In this document: piece after piece, positions 16,193 through 25,259 of the stretch
How positions within the stretch are numbered: the stretch's first letter is position 1
Layout of the letters: every line of letters starts with the position of its first letter
Assembly (NCBI RefSeq): GCF_035917995.1
Contig: NZ_CP109131.1
Span: 1,488,001-1,552,000, forward strand
Length of the DNA: 64,000 nt
Direction of reading: 5' to 3'
Source of the DNA: Streptosporangium sp. NBC_01755
Lineage (GTDB): Bacteria > Actinomycetota > Actinomycetes > Streptosporangiales > Streptosporangiaceae
Position numbers and translations under genes: made by a program
Notes under the pieces: generated by a model
Told to the model about the DNA's origin: nothing
Databases searched by the model: none
The model's input: the letters and a program-made list of their open reading frames with translations, nothing else

Positions 16193-16948
16193 CTATCGAG
16201 TGGGGCGCAAGTCGCCCATCTGCCGTACGAGCGGGTTGGCGTCCACCGAGTTGCGGATACTGAAGGTCACACTGCCCGCACGGTAACGGTCGTCGGACCA
16301 CTCGACGGGCCGGCCCTCGTGGGTGGTGGTGACCCGGCGCTGGCGCAGCAGCGGGCTGCCCCTGCGCACGACCAGCAGCCTGGAGTCCTGCGCACCGGCG
16401 GCCACCGCGTCGATGAGGTGCTCGCCGTAGGCGAAGACAAGACCGACGCTGTCGTAGAGGGCCTGGGTGATCGACTCGCAGTCGGGTTCGATCCGCTCGA
16501 CGGCCGAGGCGATCCAACCGGCGTAGATCGTGCGCTCCAGCATCACCGGCTCCCCCTCCAAAGAGCGCAGCCGCAGCACCGACAGCACCGGCTCGCCCGG
16601 TTGGAGCGCCAGCCGTGCCGCCTCGGTGGCGTCGGCACCCCTGTGACACTGTTGCAGCACCTGCCCGCTGACCCGGTAGCCCAGCGTCCGCGCCCACTGG
16701 GCGAAGCTGTGCAGCTCGGCGAAGCTCTGACTGCGCTCGCGGCCAAGCACGATGCGCCTGGCCCCCTGCCGGGAGCCGACCAGGCCCTCGGTGGCGAGCA
16801 CCGCGACGGCCTGGCGGATCGTGCCCCGGGAGGCCGCGAAGCAGGTGGCCAGCTCGGCCTCGGAGGGCAGCTGGGCACCCACGGCGTACTCGCCTCGCAT
16901 GATCGCGTCGCGCAGCCTCTCCGCGATGCCCAGGTAACGGGGGGTCAC
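16193..16948 (-). CDS. GntR-family regulator with UTRA ligand domain
   Basis: The 251-residue protein has an N-terminal winged helix (RLRDAIMRGEYAVGAQLPSEAEL, SRGTIRQAVAVLATEGLV) and a C-terminal UTRA domain (VLSVLRLRSLEGEPVMLERT, YGEHLIDAVAAGAQ, VEWSDDRYRAGSVTFS). HutC/PhnF-type members bind a small ligand and repress the adjacent operon. It is divergent from the ABC uptake operon at 17414, which it probably controls. The GTG at 16948 begins the conserved domain; the frame upstream runs through repetitive DNA and is not coding. Confidence 0.87.
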   Translation of the reverse strand: MTPRYLGIAERLRDAIMRGEYAVGAQLPSEAELATCFAASRGTIRQAVAVLATEGLVGSRQGARRIVLGRERSQSFAELHSFAQWARTLGYRVSGQVLQQCHRGADATEAARLALQPGEPVLSVLRLRSLEGEPVMLERTIYAGWIASAVERIEPDCESITQALYDSVGLVFAYGEHLIDAVAAGAQDSRLLVVRRGSPLLRQRRVTTTHEGRPVEWSDDRYRAGSVTFSIRNSVDANPLVRQMGDLRPTR

Positions 16949-17087
16949 GCCCGTGCCCTTTCCCGTGCGCCCCCGAACGGCAGGAGCCCTGCCCACACGC
17001 CTTCCAACACTCGCGCTCCTTCCAGGACACCCGCGAACGTCCGGTGACCGCGCAATCTCGCCTCGCTCCTCAAAACCGCCCTCGTGT

Positions 17088-17202
17088 CCAACCCGACATC
17101 CGACCCGGCACCCGGCCCCGTTCCCGGCCCGGCACCCGACCTGGCATCCGGCCTTGCACCCGACCTGGCATCCGGCCCCGTTCCCGGTACCGGGCGCGAT
17201 GG
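17088..17202. repeat. Degenerate tandem repeat in the divergent GntR/ABC promoter region
   Basis: Imperfect copies of a short unit such as CCCGACCTGGCATCCGGCC alternate with CCCCGTTCCCGG over about 115 bases. The repeat lies between the regulator and the ABC operon, within a 465-base gap between genes. Neither strand encodes a recognisable product here. Confidence 0.6.
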
Positions 17203-17351
17203 CGCACTCCTTCGCTGCGCGCACCGACCGACGGGACCAACCTCCACCCTAAACACCCCTGAATCACCCACACAGCTGCGGTTCTCGCATTTCACCCACG
17301 TACTCCGCGCGTTCATCAAACAGCAACTTATTCACGGCATACGAGGTCTAG

Positions 17352-17365
17352 CTTGTTTGTACAAG
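17352..17365. promoter_or_regulatory. Candidate GntR operator upstream of the ABC operon
   Basis: CTTGT and ACAAG form an inverted repeat with a four-base spacer about 50 bases before the lipoprotein start. The surrounding 100 bases are A/T-rich, as expected for a promoter. The assignment to the divergent UTRA regulator is inferred from position. Confidence 0.4.
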
Positions 17366-17413
17366 TTCATCTACTTTCGTGAAATATTGCGCGACACCCC
17401 CTTGGGAGACACA

Positions 17414-18583
17414 GTGATCGCATCCCGAGTTCGCCTTGCAGGCCTGGCCGCTATCCTCCTGGTGGGAGCCACCGCGTGCGGGGCCGCCCCCGGCACGTCC
17501 GCCCCGTCAGGAGCCGCCTCCGACACAGGCTCCGCAGCCGGCGTGGACGCCAGAACCGCCACCTCCGCCGCCGACTTCGGCGGGCTGGACAAGCTCGTCG
17601 AGGCCGCCAAGAAGGAGGGCAAGCTCCACGTCATCGCCCTCCCGCCCGACTGGGCCAACTACGGAAAGATCATCGAGGCGTTCAAGGCGAAGTACGGCAT
17701 CGAGATCGAGAGCGAGACTCCCGACGCCTCCAGCGCCGACGAGATCAACGCGGTGAAGACCCGCAAGGGCCAGGACCGCGCCCCCGACGTTCTCGACATC
17801 GGCCAGTCCTTCGCGATCAGCGGCGCCGCCGAGGGCCTGTTCGCGCCGTACAAGGTCCAGACGTGGGACAAGATCCCCGAGAACCAGAAAGAGCCCTCCG
17901 GCCTCTGGTTCAACGACTACGGCGGCTACATCTCCATCGGCTGCGACGCCAAAAAGATCGCCAAGTGCCCGGAGACCTACGCGGACCTGCTCAAGCCCGA
18001 GTACAAGGGCAAGGTCGCCCTGAACGGCAACCCGACCAAGTCCGGCTCGGCGTTCGCGGGCGTGTACGCGGCGGCCCTCGCCAACGGCGGCTCCTTCGAC
18101 GACATCCAGCCCGGCCTGGACTTCTTCAAGAAGCTCAAGGACGTCGGGAACTTCAACCCGGTGGAGACCACCCCGGCCACCATCGAGAAGGGCGAGACCC
18201 AGATCAGCATCGACTGGGACTACAACAACTCCGCATACGCCCCCAAGATGGCCGAGAAGGGCCTCGACTGGAAGACCGTCATCCCCACCGACGGCAAGTA
18301 CTTCCAGCTGTACGCCCAGGCCATCAACAAGGACGCCCCGCACCCGGCCGCCGCGCGCCTGTGGCAGGAGTTCCTCTACAGCACCGAGGGCCAGAACCTC
18401 TATCTCGGGGGCTTCGCCCGCCCGGTCCTGCTGCCCGCCATGCAGGCCGACGGCTCGGTCGACAAGGCCGCCGAGGCCAACCTGCCGCCGGTCGAGGGTG
18501 AGCCCGCCTTCCCGACGGAGGCACAGGTCAACAAGGCCAAGGAGGTCCTGGCGAACGGCTGGGGCGCCGCGGTCTCGGGATGA
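17414..18583 (+). CDS. ABC transporter substrate-binding lipoprotein (iron/spermidine/2-aminoethylphosphonate superfamily)
   Basis: The GTG at 17414 follows GGAG and encodes a signal peptide (LAGLAAILLVGATAC) with a lipobox Cys near residue 22. The mature protein has a periplasmic-binding fold: LHVIALPPDWANYGKIIEAF, DVLDIGQSFA, GYISIGCDAKKI and QISIDWDYNNSAY. Length is 389 residues. It is the first gene of a four-component uptake operon. The layout (lipoprotein, two permeases, ATPase, HAD phosphatase, GntR/UTRA regulator) resembles putative 2-aminoethylphosphonate transporters, but the ligand is not proven. Confidence 0.88.
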   Translation: MIASRVRLAGLAAILLVGATACGAAPGTSAPSGAASDTGSAAGVDARTATSAADFGGLDKLVEAAKKEGKLHVIALPPDWANYGKIIEAFKAKYGIEIESETPDASSADEINAVKTRKGQDRAPDVLDIGQSFAISGAAEGLFAPYKVQTWDKIPENQKEPSGLWFNDYGGYISIGCDAKKIAKCPETYADLLKPEYKGKVALNGNPTKSGSAFAGVYAAALANGGSFDDIQPGLDFFKKLKDVGNFNPVETTPATIEKGETQISIDWDYNNSAYAPKMAEKGLDWKTVIPTDGKYFQLYAQAINKDAPHPAAARLWQEFLYSTEGQNLYLGGFARPVLLPAMQADGSVDKAAEANLPPVEGEPAFPTEAQVNKAKEVLANGWGAAVSG

Positions 18584-19458
18584 CGGTCCCAACGGTCACG
18601 GCCGCCGCCCCGCGCGGCGGCCGCGACCGATCCAGGAACTGGCTGGGCGCCCTGCCGCTGCTGGTCGTGGTGACCGTGGCGTTCGGCATCCCGGCGGTCA
18701 CGCTGCTCGTCGGGGCGTTCACCGTCAAGGACCCGGCGACCAAGGTGTCGTCCATCGGCACCGCCAACCTGTCCCGGAGCCTGCAGGGCGCCTACCTCAA
18801 CGCCCTGCTCAGCAGCGTGCAACTGTCAGCGGTGGTGGCGGTGGTCGCCGCGGTCCTCGGGACGTTCCTGGCCCAGGCCGTGATCACCTCCCGCTTCACG
18901 GCGCTGCGCGATGCGGTGCTGACCTTCTCCGGCGTGCTGGCCAACTTCGGCGGCGTGCCACTGGCCTTCATCTGGATCGCCACCCTGGGCAACTCGGGAG
19001 TGCTCACCACCGTGCTGGGCATCGCCCCCGGCACGCTGTACAACTTCTGGGGCCTGGCCCTCGTCTACCTGTACTTCTCGGTGCCGCTGATGGTGCTCGT
19101 CGTGACCCCGGCACTGGACGGCCTGCGCCCGCAGTGGCGGGAGGCGGCGCAGAACAACGGCGCCACCACCTGGCAGTTCTGGCGCTACGTCGGCGTTCCG
19201 GTGCTGGCACCCGCGCTGCTCGGCGGTGTCGTCCTGCTGTTCGGCGGCGCGTTCGCCGCCTACGCCACCGCCGCCGCCATGGTCGGCAGCACGGTCCCGC
19301 TGGTCACCCTGCAGATCGCCGACGCGCTCACCGGGGACGTCCTCATCGGCTACGAGAACATCGCGCTCGCCCTGAGCCTCGACATGATCGTCATCGCGCT
19401 GCTGGTGATGGCGGTCTACCTGCCGCTGCAGAAGAGGAGCTCCCGATGGTTGCGGTAG
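18580..19458 (+). CDS. ABC transporter permease, subunit 1
   Basis: The ATG overlaps the lipoprotein stop (ATGA). The 292 residues form six to seven membrane segments with a binding-protein-dependent transport loop (WREAAQNNGATTWQFWRYVGVPVLAPALL) in which the EAA motif contacts the ATPase. It pairs with the next permease. An N-terminal basic stretch of about 20 residues is cytoplasmic. Confidence 0.92.
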   Translation: MTVPTVTAAAPRGGRDRSRNWLGALPLLVVVTVAFGIPAVTLLVGAFTVKDPATKVSSIGTANLSRSLQGAYLNALLSSVQLSAVVAVVAAVLGTFLAQAVITSRFTALRDAVLTFSGVLANFGGVPLAFIWIATLGNSGVLTTVLGIAPGTLYNFWGLALVYLYFSVPLMVLVVTPALDGLRPQWREAAQNNGATTWQFWRYVGVPVLAPALLGGVVLLFGGAFAAYATAAAMVGSTVPLVTLQIADALTGDVLIGYENIALALSLDMIVIALLVMAVYLPLQKRSSRWLR

Positions 19459-20306
19459 CCGCCCTGCCAGACGTCACTCCCGGCACCCCTCGGCCCGCCG
19501 GCGCCCGCCCCGGGCAGCGGCGGGCCTGGCGGGGGATCGTGCTGGTCGTCGCGGCGCTCTACTTCGTCGTGCCGATGGCCGTGTCGTTCTGGTTCACCGT
19601 CCACTCCGAGGGGCAGGGCTTCTCGCTCGCCGCCTACGGGCGGATCCTGTCCGCGCCCGGCTTCCTTCCCAGCCTGCTGCTCTCCCTCGGGCTGGCCGCC
19701 GCCACCATCGTCGCGGTGCTGCTACTGACCCTGCCGGCGATGCTGGCCGTTCGGCTCGGCTCGCCGAGGCTGGGGCCGGTGCTGGAGCTGATCGCCACGC
19801 TCCCGCTGGTCGTGCCGCCGATCACCTACGTGGTCGGCATCAGCACGGCGCTACGCGGCGGCATCGACGCGCTGGCCGCCACCCCGCTCTGGGCGACGCT
19901 GATCACCATCCAGGACGAGAGGTTCCCGATCGTCCTGGTGCTGGCGTACGTGGTGCTGACGCTGCCGTTCGCCTACCGGTCGCTGGACGCCGGGCTGCGC
20001 GCGATCGACGTGCGGACCCTGGTGGAGGCGGCCCGCAACCTGGGTGCCTCGTGGCCGTACGTGCTGTTCCGGGTGATCATCCCGAACATCCGCTCCGCCA
20101 TCGCCAGCGCCTCGTTCCTCACCCTCGCGCTGGTGCTCGGCGAGTACACGGTCGCCGCCCTGCTCGGTTACCAGACCTTCCCGGTCTGGATCGTCACCAT
20201 CTCGGGGAACGACGGGCAGCTCTCCGTGGCACTGTCGATCATCAGCCTGCTCCTCATCTGGCTGCTGCTGCTCACCCTCTCGGGTGCGGGAAGGAAACGC
20301 CGATGA
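19446..20306 (+). CDS. ABC transporter permease, subunit 2
   Basis: The ATG at 19446 lies 13 bases inside the 3' end of the first permease gene. The 286-residue product has about six membrane helices and the EAA loop VEAARNLGASWPYVLFRVIIPNI. The very long open frame upstream is out of phase with the first permease and is not used. Together with the first permease it forms the channel heterodimer. Confidence 0.92.
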   Translation: MVAVAALPDVTPGTPRPAGARPGQRRAWRGIVLVVAALYFVVPMAVSFWFTVHSEGQGFSLAAYGRILSAPGFLPSLLLSLGLAAATIVAVLLLTLPAMLAVRLGSPRLGPVLELIATLPLVVPPITYVVGISTALRGGIDALAATPLWATLITIQDERFPIVLVLAYVVLTLPFAYRSLDAGLRAIDVRTLVEAARNLGASWPYVLFRVIIPNIRSAIASASFLTLALVLGEYTVAALLGYQTFPVWIVTISGNDGQLSVALSIISLLLIWLLLLTLSGAGRKRR

Positions 20307-21460
20307 CCGTCGAGTTCCGGGGACTGCGCCGCGCGTTCGGCCGTACTGTCGCACTGGACGGCCTGGACCTCACCGTGGAGCAGGGCGAGCTGATGGCCCT
20401 GCTCGGCCCCTCCGGCTGCGGGAAGACCACGGCGCTGCGCTGCGTCGCCGGTTTCGAGCACCCCGACGCCGGGGCGGTGCTGGTGGACGGCAAGGACATC
20501 ACCGGGGTCCCCGCCAACCGGCGGGACGCGGGCATGGTCTTCCAGTCCTACAGCCTGTTCCCCAACCTCAACGCCAGGGACAACGTGGCCTTCGGGCTCC
20601 GGGTCCGCAAGGTGCCCACCGCCAGACGGCACGCGCGGGCGGCCGAACTGCTGGAGCTGGTCGGCCTGCCGGCGCACGCCCAGCGCTACCCGCACGAGCT
20701 CTCCGGCGGCCAGCAGCAGCGCGTCGCCCTGGCCAGGGCGCTGGCCCTGGAGCCGCGCGTGCTGCTGCTCGACGAGCCGCTGTCGGCGCTGGACGCCAAG
20801 GTCCGCGTCACGCTCCGCGAGGAGATCCGCCGACTCCAGCTCGAACTGGGCATCACCACCATCTTCGTCACCCACGACCAGGAGGAGGCCCTGTCGGTCG
20901 CCGACCGGGTCGCGGTGCTGCGCGCCGGGCGGCTGGAGCAGTGCGGCCCCCCGTCCGAGGTCTACGACCGGCCCGCCACCCCGTTCGTGGCGGAGTTCGT
21001 CGGCGCGATGAACCACGTGCCCGGCCGGCTCTCCGGCCAGGAGGTCACGGTCCTGGGGCGGCTCATGCCCGTGGACGGCCCGCTGCCCTCCGCCTCCGAC
21101 GTCGATGTGCTGGTCCGCCCCGAGGCGGTGCTGGTCACGCCCTCCCCCGAGGGAAGTGCCACGATCGTGGCCTCCTCCTTCCGCGGCTCGGTCGCGCGGC
21201 TGCGGGTGCGACTGGGCGAGCTGGAGGTGCTCAGCGACGTACCGGGACACGACGCGGTACGGCTGGCGCCGGGCACCCGGGTGGACGTCACCCTCGTGCA
21301 GCGGCCCGTCCTCGTCGCGGCGCGCACCGCCCCCGCTCCCACTCTCCCGGATTCCTCAGAGCCGTCGGAGCTCCCGAAGTCGTCGGAGTCCCCGAAGTCG
21401 TCGGAGCCGTCGGAGCCGGAGGCATCCGAGGGGTCGGAGGATCCCGCGGGTGTCGGATAA
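20303..21460 (+). CDS. ABC transporter ATP-binding protein
   Basis: The start overlaps the permease stop (ATGA). Walker A is GPSGCGKTT, the signature is LSGGQQQRVALARALA, Walker B is VLLLDEPLSALDAK and the switch His is in VTHDQEEA. A C-terminal TOBE-like domain follows (VDVLVRPEAVLV). The last 35 residues are a low-complexity Ser/Glu/Pro/Lys repeat (SEPSELPKSSESPKSSEP), unlike ordinary family members. The protein energises uptake by the two preceding permeases. Confidence 0.93.
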   Translation: MTVEFRGLRRAFGRTVALDGLDLTVEQGELMALLGPSGCGKTTALRCVAGFEHPDAGAVLVDGKDITGVPANRRDAGMVFQSYSLFPNLNARDNVAFGLRVRKVPTARRHARAAELLELVGLPAHAQRYPHELSGGQQQRVALARALALEPRVLLLDEPLSALDAKVRVTLREEIRRLQLELGITTIFVTHDQEEALSVADRVAVLRAGRLEQCGPPSEVYDRPATPFVAEFVGAMNHVPGRLSGQEVTVLGRLMPVDGPLPSASDVDVLVRPEAVLVTPSPEGSATIVASSFRGSVARLRVRLGELEVLSDVPGHDAVRLAPGTRVDVTLVQRPVLVAARTAPAPTLPDSSEPSELPKSSESPKSSEPSEPEASEGSEDPAGVG

Positions 21461-22355
21461 GCTCCGCGCCGTCCTGTTCGACATGGACGGCACCCTCGTG
21501 GACACCGAGGGAATGTGGTGGCAGGCGTGCGCGGCGGTCGCCGCGGAGTTGGGTCTGGAACTGGCCGAGACCGACGTCGGCCACCTGCTCGGCCGCCCGG
21601 TCGAGTACGTGGCCGCCCACCTCGTACGACGCGCTTCGTCCACCGCACCCGACGCGTCCACACTCCCCGACGGCCCGCCCATCGCACCCGATCCGTCCAC
21701 ACTCCCCGGCGGCCCGCCCACCGGGGGCGACGCGTCCGCGCTCCCCGGCGGCCCGCCCACCGGGGGCGACGGCACGTATCCGGGCGGAGCGGACACCGCC
21801 GAAGCGGACACCGTCGAACGGGTAGGGGCACGGCTCACCGACGCCTTCGCCGAGCGGATCGCGGGCGGGGTGACGCCGCTGCCCGGCGCGATCCGGCTAC
21901 TGGACGACCTGGGTGCGGGCGGCGTACCCACGGCGCTGGTCAGCGCCTCCCCCCGGCGCATCGTGGACATGGTGCTCCAGACCGTCGGGGCCGAGCGGTT
22001 CGCCCTGGTCGTGGCCGCCGAGGACACCGCGCGCGGCAAACCGCTGCCGGACCCCTACCTGCGGGCGGCCGCCGGGCTGGGCGTCGACCCCGGCGAGTGC
22101 GTGGCGGTGGAGGACAGTCCGACCGGGCTCGCGGCGGCCCGCGCGGCCGGATGCCAGGTGGTGTCGGTCGCGGGCGGCGTGGCGCGGGAAGGCGTACTGG
22201 CCGTGGACGGCCGGGAGGGCGTACTGGCCGTGGACGGCCTGGAGGGCGTACTGGCCGTGGACGGCCGGGAGGGCGTACTGGCCGTGGACGGCCTGGAAAA
22301 AGTGGACCTGCCGCTGTTGCGACTGCTGGCGAGTGGCAAGAGATCGATAGGCTGA
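21450..22355 (+). CDS. HAD-family phosphatase (subfamily IA) with two internal tandem-repeat insertions
   Basis: The GTG at 21450 lies 11 bases inside the ATPase gene. Catalytic motifs are DMDGTLVDTEG (nucleophile and acid Asp), VSASP, RGKPLPDPYL and VAVEDSPTGL. Family members of this type hydrolyse small phosphate esters; in this operon a phosphonate-derived product is possible. Two expansions are striking: three copies of a 13-residue unit (DASTLPDGPPIAP type) in the cap region, and four copies of a 9-residue unit (EGVLAVDGR/L) near the C-terminus. Both should be surface loops. The catalytic core is intact. Confidence 0.85.
   Translation: MSDKLRAVLFDMDGTLVDTEGMWWQACAAVAAELGLELAETDVGHLLGRPVEYVAAHLVRRASSTAPDASTLPDGPPIAPDPSTLPGGPPTGGDASALPGGPPTGGDGTYPGGADTAEADTVERVGARLTDAFAERIAGGVTPLPGAIRLLDDLGAGGVPTALVSASPRRIVDMVLQTVGAERFALVVAAEDTARGKPLPDPYLRAAAGLGVDPGECVAVEDSPTGLAAARAAGCQVVSVAGGVAREGVLAVDGREGVLAVDGLEGVLAVDGREGVLAVDGLEKVDLPLLRLLASGKRSIG
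21651..21767 (+). repeat. Three 39-bp tandem repeats inside the HAD gene
   Basis: Each unit encodes 13 residues of the form DxSxLPxGPPxxx. The repeats keep the reading frame and lie in the cap domain of the phosphatase. Confidence 0.75.
22188..22295 (+). repeat. Four 27-bp tandem repeats inside the HAD gene
   Basis: Units alternate perfectly between the forms ending VDGR and VDGL, as if a 54-bp dimer had duplicated once. They encode EGVLAVDG repeats near the C-terminus, and are nearly identical at DNA level, so they are recent or prone to slippage. Confidence 0.85.
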
Positions 22356-22392
22356 ATCACTCCTGTGATGGCTTATGCGGTTAGGTACAAAG

Positions 22393-24237
22393 GTGAGCGA
22401 CCTCAGTCCCGACGAACCCCTGCAGATAGGCCGGTACCGCTTGCTCAGCAGGCTGGGCCGAGGCGGGATGGGCACGGTCTATCTCGGCGAGTCCCCCGAC
22501 GGGCAACAGGTCGCCATCAAGGTCATCAACTCGGAGTACAGCCAGCACGAGCGGTTCCGAATGCGCTTCCGCCGGGAGGCCGACTCGGCACAGCGGGTCC
22601 GCAGGTTCTGCACGGCCGCGGTCATCGAGGCTGCGCTCGACGGTGACCAGCTCTACGTCGTCACCGAGTACGTCACCGGCCCCAACCTGGAGGAGGCCGT
22701 GGAGTCCGGCGGGCCGCTCCGCGGCTCCAGCCTCGACGCGCTGGCCGTCGGTGTGGCGACCGCGCTGACCGCCATTCACGCCGCCGGGGTGGTGCACCGC
22801 GACCTCAAGCCCTCCAACGTGCTGCTCTCCCCCGTCGGCCCCCGCGTGATCGACTTCGGCATCGCCCGCGCGCTGGACACGCTCAGCGGGATGACCGGGA
22901 CCGGTGAGATCCTCGGCACCCCCCGCTACATGGCGCCCGAGGTGTTGCGCGGCGAGCCGGTCTCGGCCGCCTGCGACGTGTTCTCGTGGGGCTGCCTGAT
23001 GGCCTTCGCCGCGAGTGGGCGAGCGCCGTTCGGCGGCGAGGCACTGCCCGCGGTGCTGTACCAGGTGCTCAACACCGAGCCCACTCTGGAGGGCATGGAG
23101 CCCACGCTGCACGAGCTGGTCACCTACGCCCTGGCCAAGGACCCGCGGAACCGGCCCACCTCCCAGCAGCTCCTCGACCATCTGGTGGGCCGCTCCGCCG
23201 CACCCGAGCAGGCCGCCCACTCGGTTCAGACCTCCTGGCAGGGAACGCCGGGAACGTACGAGAGCGCCCCCTGGGCCGGACCCGCGGGCGTACCCGGCGG
23301 GCCCTCCCCCGACCCCGGCCGGGACCACCCCGCGATATCCGCCCAGGACGGCCGCACGATCTCCGGCGCCCCGCAGGCAGGTCCCGGCCACACCGCGCCC
23401 GGCGCCTTCCACTACGGTCCCGGCCACACCCTCCTGGAGCCGCAGGGCGACCTCGGGGCCGCTTCGCGCGAACGCTCGGCCAGGCGGCGCAAGCTGGTCA
23501 TCGGGGCGGCCGCGGCGGCCCTGCTGGTGGGCGGCGCGCTCGGCCTGAGTCTCCTGCTCTCCCCGAGCGGCCCCCCGGAGAACCTCGCCCTGCTCTACCA
23601 GGACGACTTCACCCAGAGCGGAACCGGCTGGAGCGGCGGCGCCTACAACCCGCTCACCGGCACCTACGGCTACGCCCCCGACGGCTACTACGCCATCGAC
23701 GTCAGCGGTTACTCCCCCGTCAAGCGGGAGCAGGCCCCGATCCCCTTCGTGCCCGCACCTCCCGCCACCCCCGACCCGACAGCCAGCCCCACCCCGGTCA
23801 CGCCGGGCCGGATCCTGCTCGGCACCGACATCACGATCCGCTCCGGCAGCATCGGCATGGGCGAGTACGGACTGTTCTGCCGGGGCGAGGACGACAACAA
23901 GGCGACCCGGTACGAGTTCCTGCTCGACACCGCTGGGAACGCCCGCATCCGCAAGACCGTCAAGAGCTCCGGGGGCGAGCTCACCAAACCCGTCAAGGTC
24001 GACCTGCCCAAGGGGAAGGCCGCCAGGGTCGAGGCCGAGTGCACCGGGGCCGACGGGGGCGTGCAGCTCATCATGTGGGTCAACGGCGAGCGGACGCAGT
24101 CCTTCCTCGACCCCGATCCGCTGCCCAACGGGCTGGTCGGCGTGATCGTCCGGGTGGGCGAGAACAGCGACGCCGTGCTCAGGACCGCGTTCGACAACTT
24201 CACACTGCGCGGCCCCGCCGCCACCGGGCAACCCTGA
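22393..24237 (+). CDS. Membrane-anchored Ser/Thr protein kinase
   Basis: The cytoplasmic kinase domain occupies about residues 10-265, with LGRGGMGTVYLG, the ATP-binding Lys in VAIKVI, HRDLKPSNVLL, DFGIAR and GTPRYMAPEV. A Pro/Gly-rich linker of about 100 residues leads to a single membrane segment (about residues 368-390, LVIGAAAAALLVGGALGLSLLL) and an extracellular domain with DDFTQSGTGWSGGAYN and DNFTL, reminiscent of laminin-G-like beta-sandwich domains. There are no PASTA repeats. The GTG at 22393 starts seven codons after an ATG at 22375; both are possible. It stands alone, so its targets are unknown. Confidence 0.9.
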   Translation: MSDLSPDEPLQIGRYRLLSRLGRGGMGTVYLGESPDGQQVAIKVINSEYSQHERFRMRFRREADSAQRVRRFCTAAVIEAALDGDQLYVVTEYVTGPNLEEAVESGGPLRGSSLDALAVGVATALTAIHAAGVVHRDLKPSNVLLSPVGPRVIDFGIARALDTLSGMTGTGEILGTPRYMAPEVLRGEPVSAACDVFSWGCLMAFAASGRAPFGGEALPAVLYQVLNTEPTLEGMEPTLHELVTYALAKDPRNRPTSQQLLDHLVGRSAAPEQAAHSVQTSWQGTPGTYESAPWAGPAGVPGGPSPDPGRDHPAISAQDGRTISGAPQAGPGHTAPGAFHYGPGHTLLEPQGDLGAASRERSARRRKLVIGAAAAALLVGGALGLSLLLSPSGPPENLALLYQDDFTQSGTGWSGGAYNPLTGTYGYAPDGYYAIDVSGYSPVKREQAPIPFVPAPPATPDPTASPTPVTPGRILLGTDITIRSGSIGMGEYGLFCRGEDDNKATRYEFLLDTAGNARIRKTVKSSGGELTKPVKVDLPKGKAARVEAECTGADGGVQLIMWVNGERTQSFLDPDPLPNGLVGVIVRVGENSDAVLRTAFDNFTLRGPAATGQP

Positions 24238-24241
24238 GTGA

Positions 24242-24257
24242 CCCGCCCAAGGGCGGG
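24242..24257 (+). terminator. Short hairpin after the kinase gene
   Basis: CCCGCCC, two bases, GGGCGGG directly after the kinase stop could form a small terminator. It has no T-tract and may only attenuate read-through into the next gene 40 bases on. Confidence 0.4.
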
Positions 24258-24296
24258 GACGATCAGGACACCGACCGATCAAAGGAGTTCAGCACG

Positions 24297-25259
24297 ATGC
24301 GCGCCATAGTCGTCTCCGCCACCGGCGGCCCCGAGGTTCTCGCCTACGTCGACGACTACCCGGACCCCGAGGTGAACCCCGGGGACGTCCTGATCGACGT
24401 CGCCGCCTCCGGCGTGAACTTCATAGACGTCTACCACCGGATGGGCCGTTACCCGCTCTCCCTGCCCTTCGTTCCCGGTGAGGAGGGCGCGGGCACCGTC
24501 GCCGCGGTCGGCGAGGACGTGCACGACGTCGCCGTCGGCGACACCGTCGCCTGGGCGTCCGTACCGCGCAGCTATGCCTCCAGGGTCACGGTGCCCGCTT
24601 CCAAACTGCTCTCCGTACCCGAGGGGGTCACGCCCGAGGCCGCGGCGGCCGTCACGCTCCAGGGGCTGACGGCGCACTACCTGACCCACTCCGCCTACGA
24701 GGTGAAGGCCGGTGACGATGTGCTGGTGCACGCCGCCGCCGGAGGCATGGGCCTGCTGCTCACCCAGATCGCCAAGCTGCGCGGCGCCCGGGTGATCGGC
24801 ACGGTCTCCACGGAGGAGAAGGAGGTCCTGGCCCGCCAGGCGGGCGCCGACGAGGTGCTCCGCTACCGGGGCTTCGCCGACGCGGTCCGCGAGCTGACCG
24901 GCTCCGGCGTGCACGTCGTCTACGACGGCGTGGGCGCGGCCACCTTCGACGAGAGCATCGCCTCGCTGCGCCCACGCGGCATGATGGCGCTGTACGGCCA
25001 GGCCAGCGGCCCTGTCCCACCCGTCGACCCGCAGATCCTCGCCCGGCACGGCTCCCTCTTCCTGACCCGCCCCACCCTGAACGCCTACATCGCCACCCGC
25101 GACGAGCTCGTCTGGCGGGCCTCCGACATCTACGGCTGGGTGGCCGACGGGCGGCTCCGGGTGCACGTCTCCCACCGCTACCCGCTGGCGGAGGCCGCCC
25201 GCGCCCATGAGGACCTCGAATCCCGCCGTACGACCGGCAAGGTGCTGCTGATCCCCTGA
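24297..25259 (+). CDS. Quinone oxidoreductase-like protein (zeta-crystallin/QorA family)
   Basis: A 320-residue medium-chain reductase without zinc ligands. It shows the GroES-like N-domain (VAASGVNFIDVYHRMG, PFVPGEEGAGTVAAVG) and a Rossmann domain with the NADPH motif HAAAGGMGLLLTQIAK. It reduces quinones or enones with NADPH in the cytosol. AAAGGAG nine bases before the ATG is a strong ribosome site. It faces the convergent PucR-type gene. Confidence 0.9.
   Translation: MRAIVVSATGGPEVLAYVDDYPDPEVNPGDVLIDVAASGVNFIDVYHRMGRYPLSLPFVPGEEGAGTVAAVGEDVHDVAVGDTVAWASVPRSYASRVTVPASKLLSVPEGVTPEAAAAVTLQGLTAHYLTHSAYEVKAGDDVLVHAAAGGMGLLLTQIAKLRGARVIGTVSTEEKEVLARQAGADEVLRYRGFADAVRELTGSGVHVVYDGVGAATFDESIASLRPRGMMALYGQASGPVPPVDPQILARHGSLFLTRPTLNAYIATRDELVWRASDIYGWVADGRLRVHVSHRYPLAEAARAHEDLESRRTTGKVLLIP

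Noticed and set aside
22381-24282. Very long antisense frames over the Ser/Thr kinase, and likewise over uvrA (41387-43882) and geosmin synthase (48567-51089)
   Set aside because: All lie opposite genes with clear catalytic motifs and show only biased composition.
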